Below are positions 1 to 11,149 of a stretch of DNA of 64,000 bases, piece by piece. The DNA comes from Bidens hawaiensis. Lineage: Eukaryota > Streptophyta > Magnoliopsida > Asterales > Asteraceae. The number at the start of each line of letters is the position of its first letter. The stretch's first letter is position 1. The DNA is taken from contig JAIQDT010009236.1 in the NCBI GenBank assembly GCA_021521415.1, positions 29,056 to 93,055 of the forward strand, in the 5' to 3' direction. Under the pieces are notes generated by a model that was not told the DNA's origin, made no database searches, and saw only the letters and a list, made by a program, of their open reading frames with translations. The position numbers and the translations under genes were made by a program.

Positions 1-2412
1 GAATCCAGCCAAATGTTCGTTCGGAATGGAAGAAGGGAAATTCCTTGGAGTAATTGTTACTAATGCGGGCTTCGAAGCTAATCCAGATAAAGTCCAAGTT
101 GTAGCCCGCATGCCTTCTCCCTCTTCCCTGAAAGAGGTTCAGACGCTTAATGGTCGATTGGTGGTCTTGAATCGCTTTTTGGCGAATCATGCAATCAAAT
201 CCTATCCGTTCATCTCAACATTAAGAATCTGCCTCAAGAAAACACAATTTAAATGGACCGCAGAAACGGAACAAGCTTTCTTGGAGGTCAAAAAGCATTT
301 GATGGAACTGCCCACGTTGAAAGCACCCTCCGCGGGGGAACCTTTGACGTTATACTTATCGGCATCAGACATTACTATCGGGACTGTCCTCCTGACGGAT
401 AGAAAGAACATTCAAACACCGATCTACTACGTCAGAAGAACATTGTCAGACCCGGAGACCAGATATGAAATGCTGGAAAAACTCGTTTTAGCACCGGTCT
501 ACGCTGCCCGACGCCTCCGCGGGTACTTCCAAGGGCATCCTATCAACGTGTTAACTAGATACAAACTCAAGAACGTTCTGAGTAAGTCAGAATTGTCTGG
601 GCGATTGTCGAAGTGGGCCATCGAGCTGGGTGAACATGCGATAGATTATAAACCCAGGCCAACAATTAAGGGGCAGGTGTTGGCGGACTTCGTCACGGAG
701 GTCCCGCGACACAAAGAGAAAGAATGTTTGATTGAGCAGCAACCCCAAGCACCTCCTGAACAGGGACAAATTTTGTCACTATTCATGGATGGGGCTTCAA
801 GCAGCGAGGGATCGGGCGGCCACGAATTTACATACACCATAAAGTTAGACTTCAAGAGTACTAACAACGAGACGGAGTACGAGGATTTCCTGGCAGGCCT
901 GCGGATAGATAAAAAGCTGGGGGTAAAACACTTGGAAGCCCGCGTGGATTCCATGTTAATTGCGGGATAGATCATTGGCGCGTACGAAGCAAAGAACGAC
1001 ATAATGGCTTCATACGTGTCATAGGCAAAAGATTTGATGCTTCAGTTTTCTTCATGTAAAGTAAGTCACATAAAATGAAGCGAAAACAAGTCAGCAGATG
1101 CTCTTAGTAAGCTGGCTTCAACAAACTTTGAACACTTTGCTAAGGACATCCGTATTGAAATACTGGATCGCCCATCTGTCCCGCAACATCAAGTTTTGGT
1201 AATGCAAACCGGAGTGGTATGTTGGATGACACCTATCATAGCATACCTATCATCTGAAGCCATCCCAGAAGGAAAAAAACGCGGCCCGGAAGAAAAGACA
1301 CAAAGCCTTGAACTATCAGATGCATGATGGTGTTTTATACCGACGTTCCTTCCTTGGCCCACTACTTCGATGTGTGGATGCCGAGGACGCGAACTATTTA
1401 ATCAGAGAAGTTCATGAAGGCATCTGTGGTTTTCACGCAGGCCCGCACATGGTCGTAGCGAAGCTGATGAACGCTGGATATTACTGGCCAAGAATGCATC
1501 TGGACACTGTGCAAGAAATCAGGAAGTGTGATTCATGCCAACGCCATGCTCCCAACACGCTACGACCAAAGAATGAGCTTGTTCCAGTCACTTCAGCCGG
1601 CCGTTCCAGAAATGGGCTATTGACACAATGGGACCCTTCCCTGAAGCCCCGGGACTCTTCAAGTTTTTAATAGTAGCAATCGACTACTTCACAAAGTGGG
1701 TGGAAGCCAAACCAGTTGCTTCCATAACAACAACAAGTGTTAAGAAATTCCTCTGGGAATTCATAATATGCCGGTTTGGCCTTCCGCTGGAACTAGTAAG
1801 TGATAACGGTACTCTATTCGCGGATAGTGGGCTACAGGAATGGTTGAAAGAACTGCAGATCTCTCAAATTTTCACATAGGTAGCCCATCTGTAAGCGAAT
1901 GGTCTGGTTGAGAGAACCAACCGACACTCAAGGAAGGAATCAAAGCACGATTGGGAACTAAACGAACAGGTTGGGTTGACGAGTTGCCCCATGTAATCTA
2001 GGCCTTCCGCACCCAAAAGAATTCTAGTAATTCGGAGACCCCCTTTAGTTTAACTTATGGCACAAAAGCCATGATTTCAGCCGAGATTGGGATCCCATCC
2101 GCAAGAATTTTATTCATCGATGACAATGATTATGAACTCTGGATGAATCTTGACCTCCTCGAAGAGAGGAGAGAACTGGCATTGATCCGCGAGAATAATT
2201 ATAAACGCCATTTGCAAAAATACTATAACTCGTGGGTCCAAAAATGCGAGTTTGATGCGGGATACTTTGTCTTCCGCAACAATAAGGCCTCCGGGCAAGT
2301 TGGCCCGACTTGGGAAGGACCTTATAGAGTTAAACAAGTGTTATCTAAAGGTGCCTACAAGTTAGAAAAGTTGGACGGGACTGAGATCCCTAGAACTTGG
2401 AATGGGGCCTAA
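1..2412 (+). pseudogene. pol: Tat-type pol: RT end, RNase H, second RNase H, integrase
   Basis: The reading frame opens in the RT thumb region (EEGKFLGVIVTNAG). A first RNase H follows at about 330-700 (TLYLSASD, then RRLRGYFQGHPI). A second, archaeal-type RNase H begins with LFMDGASSSEGSGG near 780; its frame stops at 970 and again at about 1021. The integrase zinc finger lies at about 1400-1560 (H, H, then CDSCQRH). The catalytic core lies at 1628-1879, with Asp in AIDYFTKW and Asp in VSDNGT; the expected Glu follows in another frame near 1900 (NGLVERTN). The C-terminal integrase part is 2071-2412. At least three frameshifts and several stops make it non-functional. The family is known to reverse-transcribe and integrate element RNA; here that is history only. 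Confidence 0.9.
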
Positions 2413-2754
2413 TTGAAGAAGTGTTACATATAGTACGTTTTTTCCTTTTTGGCCTGCATGCCCAATTAGATTAGCAGAAAAATGTAATTTCGTCTTTTGT
2501 AATTCAGCTTATGCCTGATCTATGGAAATTTTATTTCAGTCACACATAATGTGTATTGTTATGTAATCCTTTATTGACAAACAAGAAGATCCTACAAACA
2601 CTATATTATGAAGAATAAGACAAAGTGTATCGGACAACAAAACTTCTTATTACTTATCAAAAGGGATTACAAAGAGATCTTAATTACAAAGAAGAAAAAT
2701 TTATATCAGTGACGATACGTCTTGGTCTTTTATATCTTTCGCATTATCTTGTGA
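2413..2754. other. Spacer between pol and the antisense genes
   Basis: AT-rich, with no recognisable coding sequence on either strand. It separates the end of sense pol from the 3' end of the first antisense gene, so the two transcription units converge here. I see no clear polyadenylation signal that could be assigned to one strand. Confidence 0.5.
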
Positions 2755-5363
2755 TTATTCATCTTCCCCTTCAATATCAAGTAGAGCTTTCAACTACTCC
2801 ATGTTGTTCTCCTTATCCGCAAGCTTGGATATCTGCTCCCCGAGAGAAAACTTCAAAGTATCAAAATTTTTTGTTTTCTGTACAAGTACGGCAGCAGTAT
2901 CCTTGCCATGTAAAATGTGTTCTTCCAGATGCTTAGATTCTGAGGCAAATTTATAGCCTTCCTGGAAGCCCATTTGACAACCAGCTTTCTTGGAAGCATT
3001 CAGAAGAACGGGGACACAATTCCTGAGTTCATCACTCGCCCGGACTTGGGTGATAACCTGACAAATAAACTATAAGCAAGTGTTTCACGAGTGATCACGA
3101 GAATATATAAACAATTACCTCGGGGATTCCTTCCGCCAACAACCACTTCTTATCCGCCTTAGCTCGGACAAGTTCCATTTTATGACCAACACACTCCAAG
3201 GCCTGATCTCGGGTTTTGGTGGCAAGGTCAGTTAAGCGCTTGTCCTTCACTGCTGACTCAGTTTAAAGAGTTCTTATCAATTCCGCATGTTCGTCCAACT
3301 TCTTTTGGAGGACGTTCTTGGCTTCCTCAGTAGCGAGACGGTTAGCCCTCTCAGCTTCCAAAGCTTGATGGCTCTCTTTAGCTTCATTCATCGCCCCGAG
3401 GGCTTCTTTCTTGGCTTCAGCCAAATTAATCTCTAAGTCATCCCACTCCTCATTCATCGCTAGCCAGTCTTGGCATATTTCTTGGTTGGTGGAAACAAGT
3501 ATTCGCCAAATGATAAGAGTTTGAGCTTAATAACTCTTGGTGAATACGGCGACGTTGTCGCTCCCTTTCTGTAGGAGGAAGGCTTTCCCGCAGATATTCG
3601 AAACATACATCCACGTCGTTTAGCGTCGAATTTTAACGTAAAGACCAACGCGGATTATGTGGGTAAGTATCTTCCTCATGAGGAGGAGGAGAGGTCTGAC
3701 GCCCATAGGCGAATGCACTAACACCTCCCTGATCCCTGAAGCGATGAACATTGAAGGAAGGTGACATATTAAAGCAATCAGTGTCACCAACTTCCTTATT
3801 CTTCAAAGGAGAATCATCCGCAAAAAATATTGGATCTTTGGCGGTGTTAGATAGTGGAGATGGTGGAGGCGGTGGTGCTATCGAGTTCTTCAAACCCGAA
3901 ATATCTTCAGAAAGATCCGTCAGGGCCACTGTAAGATAACAATCGTCCGTTAAGGAAGTACATTTAGCATCATATAATTATCAAAACCCAAAGAATGTTA
4001 AAATTACCTAAGGAAATATCCTTAGAAGAAATTTCGTCGAGGCGGGCTTCCAAGCTTACTATCTTTTGTTTTTTGGACGGGGCGACCTTGGTATGCTTAA
4101 CTTTACGCTTGCCAGCCGCCTTAGAAACTCCCGCGTCGGCAGCTTGTGGCCCCGCCTCCACGCAAACATCCACAACAATGGGACGATCGCCCCCAGAAGT
4201 AGCATCAACACCTTCATGGTCGGCTGCTTGTCTGGTAGTTGCTTTCTGACGGGTCAAACCTACAGTTGAATGCATGGAATTAATAACATCAACTGGTAAA
4301 CTTCCTTCGCAGAGTGACGACTCCTCGCTATACGAAAAGAGTACAATCACTCCGCCGTAAGTAATAGCAGTCACGAGCCGAGGTTGTAAAATTCCCTCAC
4401 CTTTCTGAACGAATTCTTGAACATATTCCTCTCCTTTAGTGTACATCGCTTCAGAAACCACAGGTTCCAAACGAAACGCGATGGGAAATAGGAAGTTGAC
4501 ACATGTGCGTTCCAAAAAGGGCATGTCCCATGGATCGATTGGACGGCGCACCATCAATCCCCCTTCATGGTCCAACAAGGCATCGAAGGCGGAACCCTCA
4601 CCTGTACAAGCAATAATAAAAGTCAGAAGTCAGACACTTATTAATGGGAAAATTGAAATAACACCAAGCTTACTTTTGTTGGTCCTCTCGTAATAAAGCT
4701 CAAAATCAGGGAATGGCCACAGGGGGCTCATCTTAGCACTCACCATCGCTCCCTCGTGTATGGGGCGCATGGGAGTTGGCGTGGCGGTCAGTGTCATGAA
4801 CCACGGAAGACCCTCATGAGCAGTGGCCGAAACCAGTGGCATCGCGTCCTCCGCCTTGCGATGAGTCATCGCGAAAGGAACAACATCCTCTCGGATCCAG
4901 AAAAATTTTGGTTTCCAACCATGGAGGTTGCGGATCCACTCTGTACCGATGACTCCCTTCCCGGTGGTAGCAAAGCTATACCAACTATCGCGGTAGGTCA
5001 TTTTGTAAAAAACGGCAAACATGCCAACAGACGGCTCAAAGTCACGAGCTTGACAAAAGAATTCGAAGTGTCGAATTCTTAACATTCTGAAAGGATGGAT
5101 TTGTGATATATGAATTCCGTAGGTTGTCAAGATCGACTGCACAAACCTCGTCACCGGTATCAGGAAATTCCCTGTCATAAAATGATCCACATAAATAGCC
5201 ATCTTCTTCAGGGGTGGACTGGTTGCAATGGAACCACTCGCTAGATGCTCTGGTTCCCACTCCGACGCTAGGCCATATACGTTAACAACGTCTTCATAAT
5301 CCTTCTTCTTGAGGTTCACAACGACCGCAAGAATAGCAGGAGCACTCTCTTGTCTCCCGCCAT
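2755..5363 (-). pseudogene. Tat antisense gene 1 (Transposase_28-like plus coiled coil)
   Basis: Four exons on the minus strand: about 5363-4674, 4601-4008, 3928-3119 and 3057-2755, with GT-AG introns 4673-4602, 4007-3929 and 3118-3058. The first exon has the conserved blocks GNFLIPVTRFV, LTTYGIHISQIHP and PKFFWIREDVVPF, which I associate with the Pfam family called putative gypsy-type transposon. Exon 2 ends basic (GKRKVKHTKVAPSKKQK). Exon 3 carries an Ala/Glu/Lys-rich coiled coil near 3263-3457. The last exon ends acidic (DIEGEDE). The likely start is the ATG at 5363 in a MAG context, matching gene 2, but the frame shifts before VVNVYG. Exon 3 also shifts near 3633 and the last exon has one stop. 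The function of these antisense proteins is unknown. Confidence 0.75.
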
Positions 5364-5512
5364 CTGAATAAGATCGATATACTAAGATCTTAGAGAAGAA
5401 CTTGAATCAAAAAGCTAGAGTAATAGAGACGAAGAAATCTCGGATCTGCTTTCAATAAGAAAAATGGAGAATTTTGTAAGTGGTAAAGGTTGATTGGGAG
5501 ATGGATACGATC

Positions 5513-5540
5513 TATTTATATGCATCGCAATTAATGCGAC
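5513..5540 (-). promoter_or_regulatory. TATA box with palindrome, antisense gene 1
   Basis: On the minus strand TATAAATA (5520-5513) lies about 150 bases upstream of the presumed ATG. One base further upstream is the inverted repeat TCGCA-ATTAA-TGCGA (5525-5539). The same arrangement is repeated upstream of antisense gene 2, where the palindrome arms are longer. This supports a dedicated promoter for the antisense gene rather than readthrough. Confidence 0.65.
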
Positions 5541-5853
5541 TGATGGATTGCCAGAATAGAGAGAAAAAGTGGACCAATAAATGATGGACACGTCAGGCGG
5601 GAAAGACGAAAAATGAGAACATGCTGTCAAAAGGCGTTGCACACGTCCTGTCAGTTATCGCACTATATTTCTCTTACCGCTACGTCACTATAACCATCCC
5701 ACTTGCAATAATTCAAATTAGTGATAAGGAAAAATATCTCAAAAGATATTTTCTTACAATAATATAATATTCACAAAAGTTTCACTTTCATTCATAATCA
5801 AAAAGATAATTACAAAATATGGAAGTAAATTACAAAATCTGGCCTATCCTATT

Positions 5854-8780
5854 CTATGGATCGGAGGCTGGTATTTTCACCGGAGATTTCGGTGAAGTTT
5901 CCTCAGACGAGGCGTACTCAGACTCATCATTCAAATAATCTCCCAATTGCTGCACTCCATCATTGGCTGAGGCAAACTCCGTGAGCATATTCTGTAAAGG
6001 AAACACCATGCCATCATATTCCTTAATCCGCATATCGCGTCCTGCTTGACATCAAGGCCATGAGGCGGATGATCTCCAAAAGAACGACCAGTTTGAGCAT
6101 AGGTCATCCCTTAATTAAAGCCCTTCACGCGACCAAGCTGGGATGAGGCGGTCATAAAGTTAGAAAAGCTATCAGTTAGGTGTGCACTCCCTTTAATATG
6201 GCGGATGACCTGACAAAATAAAAAAAAAAATTATTTAGCACCAAGGCATGAGATATATAGTGAACAAGTGAGGAAAACTCACAGAATCAAGCCCTCGAGT
6301 GAGGAACCATTGGGTCGTGCTCCGCACACTCAGCCCTCTCTCGAAGTCCTTCGGACTCCTCGGCCATTTGTTGCTTTTCGCTCAAGGCTGCAGTGGCACG
6401 GGTATCCGCCTCTTCGCAAGCTTGCAAAAAGGAGTCATAGGCAGCTTGTACTTTAGCAGCACATTTGTCTTTAAGTTCAACTTGCTCCCTTTGCAGCTTC
6501 AATTCTGCTTCAAGTTCTTGGATTCGGTTGCCTTGAAGGGTCACTTGGCTTTCTAGGACCGAGTTCGCTTCTTGGGCCCACACCAAGTCATCTTTTTTTC
6601 TTTTGAGTTTCAGCCTGGGCAGCTTCAAGAATGACATTTTGCCTTTCACAGGCCTCATTCCATTGACGGGCGGCAACATCATTCCGATCCTGTTCACCCC
6701 TAAGGGCGATCTCTGCGTCAGTTTGTCTCCACTTGGCTGCACTAGCTGCCAAGCGATGCTCTTCAGCTTCTTTCTTTGTAGTCTCGACAGCTCGAGAAGC
6801 TTCACCCAGTTTTCCGCCCATTGTACGCCATTCGCGTAAGATTTCCTGGCTACAGGCCAATGTGTTAGCCAAGGAAAAAGATAAGTCGGTGTGAAGATCA
6901 TGGCGGGAACGTTCATGCTGGTGTGCCATTTCTGTAGGTGGCACACAATGTTTGACAAAATTCATACAGGTCCCAGGGTCAGAAAAACGAGACCCATTAA
7001 TAATGTCCCAAGGGGGAACGAATAGATCAAAGTCATCCCCTAGATTCGCCTCCCCGTAATAACGTGAGCTCGAATATTCTAGACGAACGGGGATCGAGGA
7101 GGACTGTTGAGGGGCATAATGCGTCGAACCTCTTCCAATCTCATGGACAGATGGTCCAAATTGGAAACTCCCGCCTGCACCCATAGTCAAGGGTGAGGAA
7201 GTAGAGAAAAGTGGAGGAGGAGATCGCGGTGGGGACTCATTAACCCTGAAACCTTCTTCGTTAACCTCAGGGTAATCATTCTGGGAACTAACAACGTTCC
7301 CAGACTGGAACAGATAGTCTAAGGAGTCGTTAGCTCCATACTGAAGGATGGGCCCCTCCACATTCGCTTCAGTGGGTGGGGTAGAAGGCTTCTCTTCCGT
7401 CTCCTTCTCTAGAGGAGGAGATGGCTATTTCTCGGATGTCGGGTTGGTGATGGTACTTTTTCCGACATATCATCCCCAACAATCGATGGATCTGCACAAC
7501 AAAAACCACGCTTAGCTAACATTCCAAAGCAGTAAAATGTAGAAAATGAAATACGTACCGTCTACCGTTCGCATACGCTCAGCAAGACTAAACTGTGGTT
7601 TATTAGGACGATGAGTCCTCTGCTTCTTTTTTGAGGATATTTCACCGGCGTCCGCGGTACCTGCACCCGCATTACTCGCCTGAAAAGACGAGAAAGCCCT
7701 CTTCTTCTCCAAATTTGCCAAAAAGTGTGAGACAGAGGAAAATTCAGGGGCATCGTCATCTCAAATCCCCTTTTCTTGAGTGGCGGAATCGTCACTCGAT
7801 GATAGAATGGCGATCACCCCATCAGAACTGAGGGCATTAAGTGGAGGAGGGTTTAAAACGTACGCACCTGATTGAAAGGTTGCGTCCGAAACTAAGGGTT
7901 CGGCTCGCACCTTCGTTAGGAAAAGAAATCGGTCCTTAGTCTTTTCAAGGATCGGTCTGTCACCCGCATCGCGAATACTTTTCCGGTTACAATCCCTATC
8001 CTTTAAGAGAGCGTTTAACACGGGACCTCGACCTGAAAAGGAAAACATAAAACTCAGTCATAAAGTTTCAAAGCAAGCGAAATTCAAAGAGGATAACTTA
8101 CGTTCGTCTAGACCAATAAAAACGGGTTCCAAAAACTCATACGACCATAGGCGGCTCATGCCTGCCCATACAAGGGCCTCCTTGAGTAACGTCCGCATCA
8201 GCCTAGGTTCCAAACTTAGGACACTAAACCAATCACGACCCTCATGGGAGGCCGTGACAACTTCCGGAAGTGCTTCAGTGGTTGGACGTCGAACCATGGT
8301 AATGGGCACCACGTCCTCAGATATCCAGAAGAACTTGCTACGCCAATCATTTGACCCTTTCTCGACCTCGTAACCGATACTCCTATCGGAAAGTCCCTGG
8401 GACGTGAACCAACCACCACGGTTAGCAAATCGGTAAAAGACAGGAAACCGGTCAAGGTGAGGTAACATTTCATGTGTCGTACACCCGAATTCATAATGAC
8501 GAATTCGCATGACAGCACGAGGATGCAACTGGGATAAATGGATCCCATATGCACTTAACACCTTCATGAAAAATTTTGTCATGGGAAAACGGAAATTCCC
8601 ATAGACAAAAAAATCAAAACACACAGCCATTTTGCCAGGCGGCGACAGGCTGGCTATAGAACCAGGAGAGGGAAATTCTAGTTCCCACTCCGGTGGGATA
8701 CCATAATTATCAATCAACTTCTGGTAATCAGACTGATCCCATTAAACTTCTACTTCGTCAATCTCATATTGACCGGCCAT
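5854..8780 (-). pseudogene. Tat antisense gene 2 (paralogue of gene 1)
   Basis: Exons on the minus strand: 8780-8102, 8032-7559, 7491-6283 and 6209-5854, with GT-AG introns at positions equivalent to gene 1. Exon 1 shares the blocks GNFRFPMTKFF, LSAYGIHLSQLHP and SKFFWISEDVVPI with gene 1, but the proteins are clearly diverged. Exon 3 is a long Glu/Ala/Lys coiled coil. The exon 3/4 junction (WFLTRGLDS then VIRHI) aligns with gene 1 (WLLAEGIPE then VITQV). Damage: TAA at 8744-8742, the 13th codon after an ATG at 8780; TGA in exon 2 near 7761; TAG plus a frameshift at the start of exon 3; a frameshift in the A-run near 6590; and a stop and a frameshift in the last exon. Confidence 0.75.
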
Positions 8781-8894
8781 CGTTTAACAAGAAAAGAACA
8801 GTGAACAGATACTTGGAGATTTAGTAATCAATTGGAAATCTTCAAAGAGAAAAGAAGAAAGATAATCAGAAATCAAAAAGGGAGTAACACCCAC

Positions 8895-8925
8895 TATTTA
8901 TACCCATCGCAATTAATGCGATGGG
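8895..8925 (-). promoter_or_regulatory. TATA box abutting a perfect palindrome, antisense gene 2
   Basis: TATAAATA (8902-8895 on the minus strand) directly touches a perfect inverted repeat with 9-base arms, CCCATCGCA (8903-8911) and TGCGATGGG (8917-8925), around ATTAA. It lies about 115 bases upstream of the ATG at 8780. The core is the same as at antisense gene 1. Confidence 0.7.
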
Positions 8926-9206
8926 ATATGAACAGCAGAGAGAGAAAATCTTCGCTCAATCAAAAATTGCTACGTCACGCGGGTAATTCGAAAAAGAGAA
9001 AAAGGTACACAGTCGGGTACAGTGACAGCCGTCATAAACATCCCATCATCTGTTCACGCGCCTGCGAGTGATCAACTTGTCCTTTTTCATGATTATCCAC
9101 ACCAACAAAAGATATTTTTCTACCAAACTCCAAAATTCAAAAACCCCCAAAATTTACCTTAAGTCCAAAATTTCACCCGCATAAAAACTTCATGCGGAAG
9201 AAACAC

Positions 9207-9480
9207 TGGACTGGGGGGACTTATAGAGGTAGGATACCAAAATGACCCAAATACCCTTAAGTACTACCCGCGGGTCGGAGATGAACCCCTCATATACCAC
9301 CCGCGGGACATATGGATCACCCGCATAATCTTCTAAAGGAGAAACACCCACAAGACGCTTGCGGAAGCATCCTGACACCCTCCAAGCTAGTTATTATGTA
9401 ATTAAACTTAAACATTATATATACATTTTGTATTTAATAATAATACATTTTATTTTAAAAAAAATAAAATCCAGGCCTAG
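9207..9480 (+). mobile_element. Polypurine tract and truncated 3' LTR of the Tat element
   Basis: A purine-rich tract with GGACTGGGGGGAC lies at 9208-9220, the kind of sequence that primes plus-strand synthesis just before a 3' LTR. It is followed by sequence with two copies of the palindromic core ACCCGCGGG (near 9267 and 9298). No complete LTR with TG...CA ends follows, so the LTR is truncated. The border with the CLE block is somewhere between 9380 and 9528. Confidence 0.5.
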
Positions 9481-10598
9481 CAGGGTTACAGATCTGTGGT
9501 CGTCGACCACCCTGCAACCCCCAAGGGACGGCGCTCGTGTGATTATGAGCTCTCCGAGTTGTGCACATATTCCAATCATTTTACTCATACATTTAGCAAA
9601 TCTTCATTAGCAGATAGTAAAATTAATTAACTTAACAAGTATAAAAAGTGAACCATGAATACATTTTTTAAGTTAAACAAGCATATAACTTAGAAAGCCA
9701 AATAATACCAAAAATCAAGTTCTTTCGCTGTCAAAGTTTAGAATAAGAACAATGCTTAATTGATGTTTTTTTCAACAATTTTTGGAACTACTCTAATATA
9801 TGAGCGAGTCTTTCTGAGATGCGATGTCAACCGTTTATACGTACTGATTTTGACGCTCTAGGTCTGATTCACCAAGAACAACGTCAAGGAGGAAACCCAC
9901 CGCTGTGAAAAAAAATACCCGTTGAGTCAAGTTTCGAATGAGACCATAAGATTTTAGGCCATAACTATCATCTAATATCATTAGGACAGAATACCGACTG
10001 AAAATGCTTAATTGACGTTACAGTAGGAAATACAAGCACAAAAACCAAATTAAATGTGAACCGAGCGCATGTACTTTTTATTTGATATCAAAACAAAATT
10101 GTAAATATTTTGACCTTTTTAAACCTAGTCCACGTCATCTCATGGTTTCTCTTAAATATTCCTTCATCAATTTCAATGTTATTTTCATAACATTATTAAT
10201 GGATGAAATGTAATTATGCGAATATTTTAACCTTTTAAATCTTTTTTTAACGACAATTCACACATCATCTACTTTCTACTCTTAAACTGATATGTAAATT
10301 TTTATATGATATTTCAATTACCATTATAAACTGGTTTGGTCGGTCTATTGTAAATATTTTGTAACAAATGACCGAAACAAAGCACAATCATCCTAACTTA
10401 CAAGATTACGGGGGAGGGGGGGGGGGGAGAATAAAGTAGATTACATTGGCATCACATTCTTATTGATATATAATTTTCAAGAAACTCATATTATATTATA
10501 AAACAAAGAAAATACATCTTAATATGTAGAAATGCATGTTTTATTCATTTATTGTATCATGGGGATCTTTAAAACAATGTGACGGAAGCTAGAAATTT

Positions 10599-10846
10599 TC
10601 AATTGTGAATCGGATCCGGTCCAGAAGGCACCTTTTCTTTTGCCACGCCGTATGTTGGATCTATTTCTTTCGGTGAAGATAGTTGTTGGTGTTGCATTTG
10701 TGGTGGTGGTGTGAGAAGTAGTCGACGAGGGTTGGAGATTTTTGTGGAATGCTGATCATGATAGTTAACGGATGTTTCTGATGACTTGGTGGACGAGACG
10801 GTGGTGATAAGGAGAGGAAGAGTAACAACAAGCGAAAGGTCTTCAT
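10599..10846 (-). pseudogene. CLE: CLE peptide gene, copy A (one-base frameshift)
   Basis: CLE genes encode small secreted prepropeptides whose C-terminal 12-13 residues become a ligand for leucine-rich-repeat receptor kinases. The ATG at 10846 opens a hydrophobic signal peptide (MKTFRLLLLFL). The C-terminus reads AKEKVPSGPDPIHN and then stops, which is the CLE motif with Glu in place of Arg1 and Ile at position 10. The span is 248 bases, one short of a whole number of codons. Compared with copy B, one G is missing from a G-run near 10815-10819, inside the signal-peptide coding part, so the ATG frame misses the motif. Everything downstream of that point is open. An assembly or homopolymer error could mimic this. 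Confidence 0.8.
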
Positions 10847-10903
10847 CTTCTTAGGACTTTGTCGGGAGAAATGAATGGTGCTGGTAATGGTTAATTGATG
10901 GAA

Positions 10904-10911
10904 TATTTATA
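10904..10911 (-). promoter_or_regulatory. TATA box of CLE copy A
   Basis: TATAAATA on the minus strand, about 58 bases upstream of the ATG. The surrounding sequence is conserved upstream of CLE copy C near 57810, and a more distant shared segment with TTCCTAGACG also precedes both copies. Conservation of the promoter suggests both were once expressed genes. Confidence 0.6.
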
Positions 10912-11149
10912 AGAGCTTCATAAGTCATATAATAAATGATAAAATTAAGTTATAAATTATAGTTGTGTTACAGGTATATATTAATATAGACATCAATAAT
11001 GTTATAACTTCCTAGACGTGTCTCACTCATGTAACATGTAAAAAATATCTAGTTTGAGTCTTAGTAGTAGTCAAGTTCGGCTGTATATACCACTATAGTG
11101 GTTTGGTTTAGTTGTAAATTCGTTTTTCAAGTTACTAAACAAAAAGAGT

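Larger units (their letters stand above)
1..9480 (+). mobile_element. Ty3/gypsy element, Tat/Retand type, 3' half
   Basis: The 5' LTR, gag, protease and most of RT lie outside the window. What remains is the end of RT, two RNase H domains, integrase, two antisense genes, a polypurine tract and a short LTR remnant. A second RNase H after the first, and antisense genes between pol and the 3' LTR, are known hallmarks of Tat-lineage elements; Retand of Silene was described with two antisense ORFs there. The right limit is approximate: sequence shared with the downstream CLE block starts near 9528. Many frameshifts show the copy is dead. Confidence 0.75.
9528..11149. repeat. CLE tandem block A
   Basis: From about 9530 this block runs parallel to 13430-14442 plus 50112-50867 (block B). 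It shares long stretches around GAGCTCTCC, the AACGTCAAGGAGGAAACCCA segment, and the CLE gene with its flanks. It is interrupted on the right by solo LTR-1, whose target duplication AGAGT is 11145-11149. A G-run near 10410-10427 is probably unstable. Confidence 0.75.

Noticed and set aside
646..1002. Minus-strand frame of 118 codons opposite pol
   Set aside because: Shadow of the pol coding strand; the plus strand has clear RNase H motifs.
10405..10430. G-run as a possible G-quadruplex regulatory site of CLE copy A
   Set aside because: It lies downstream of the gene, is a homopolymer without separated tracts, and the paralogous site in block B lacks it.
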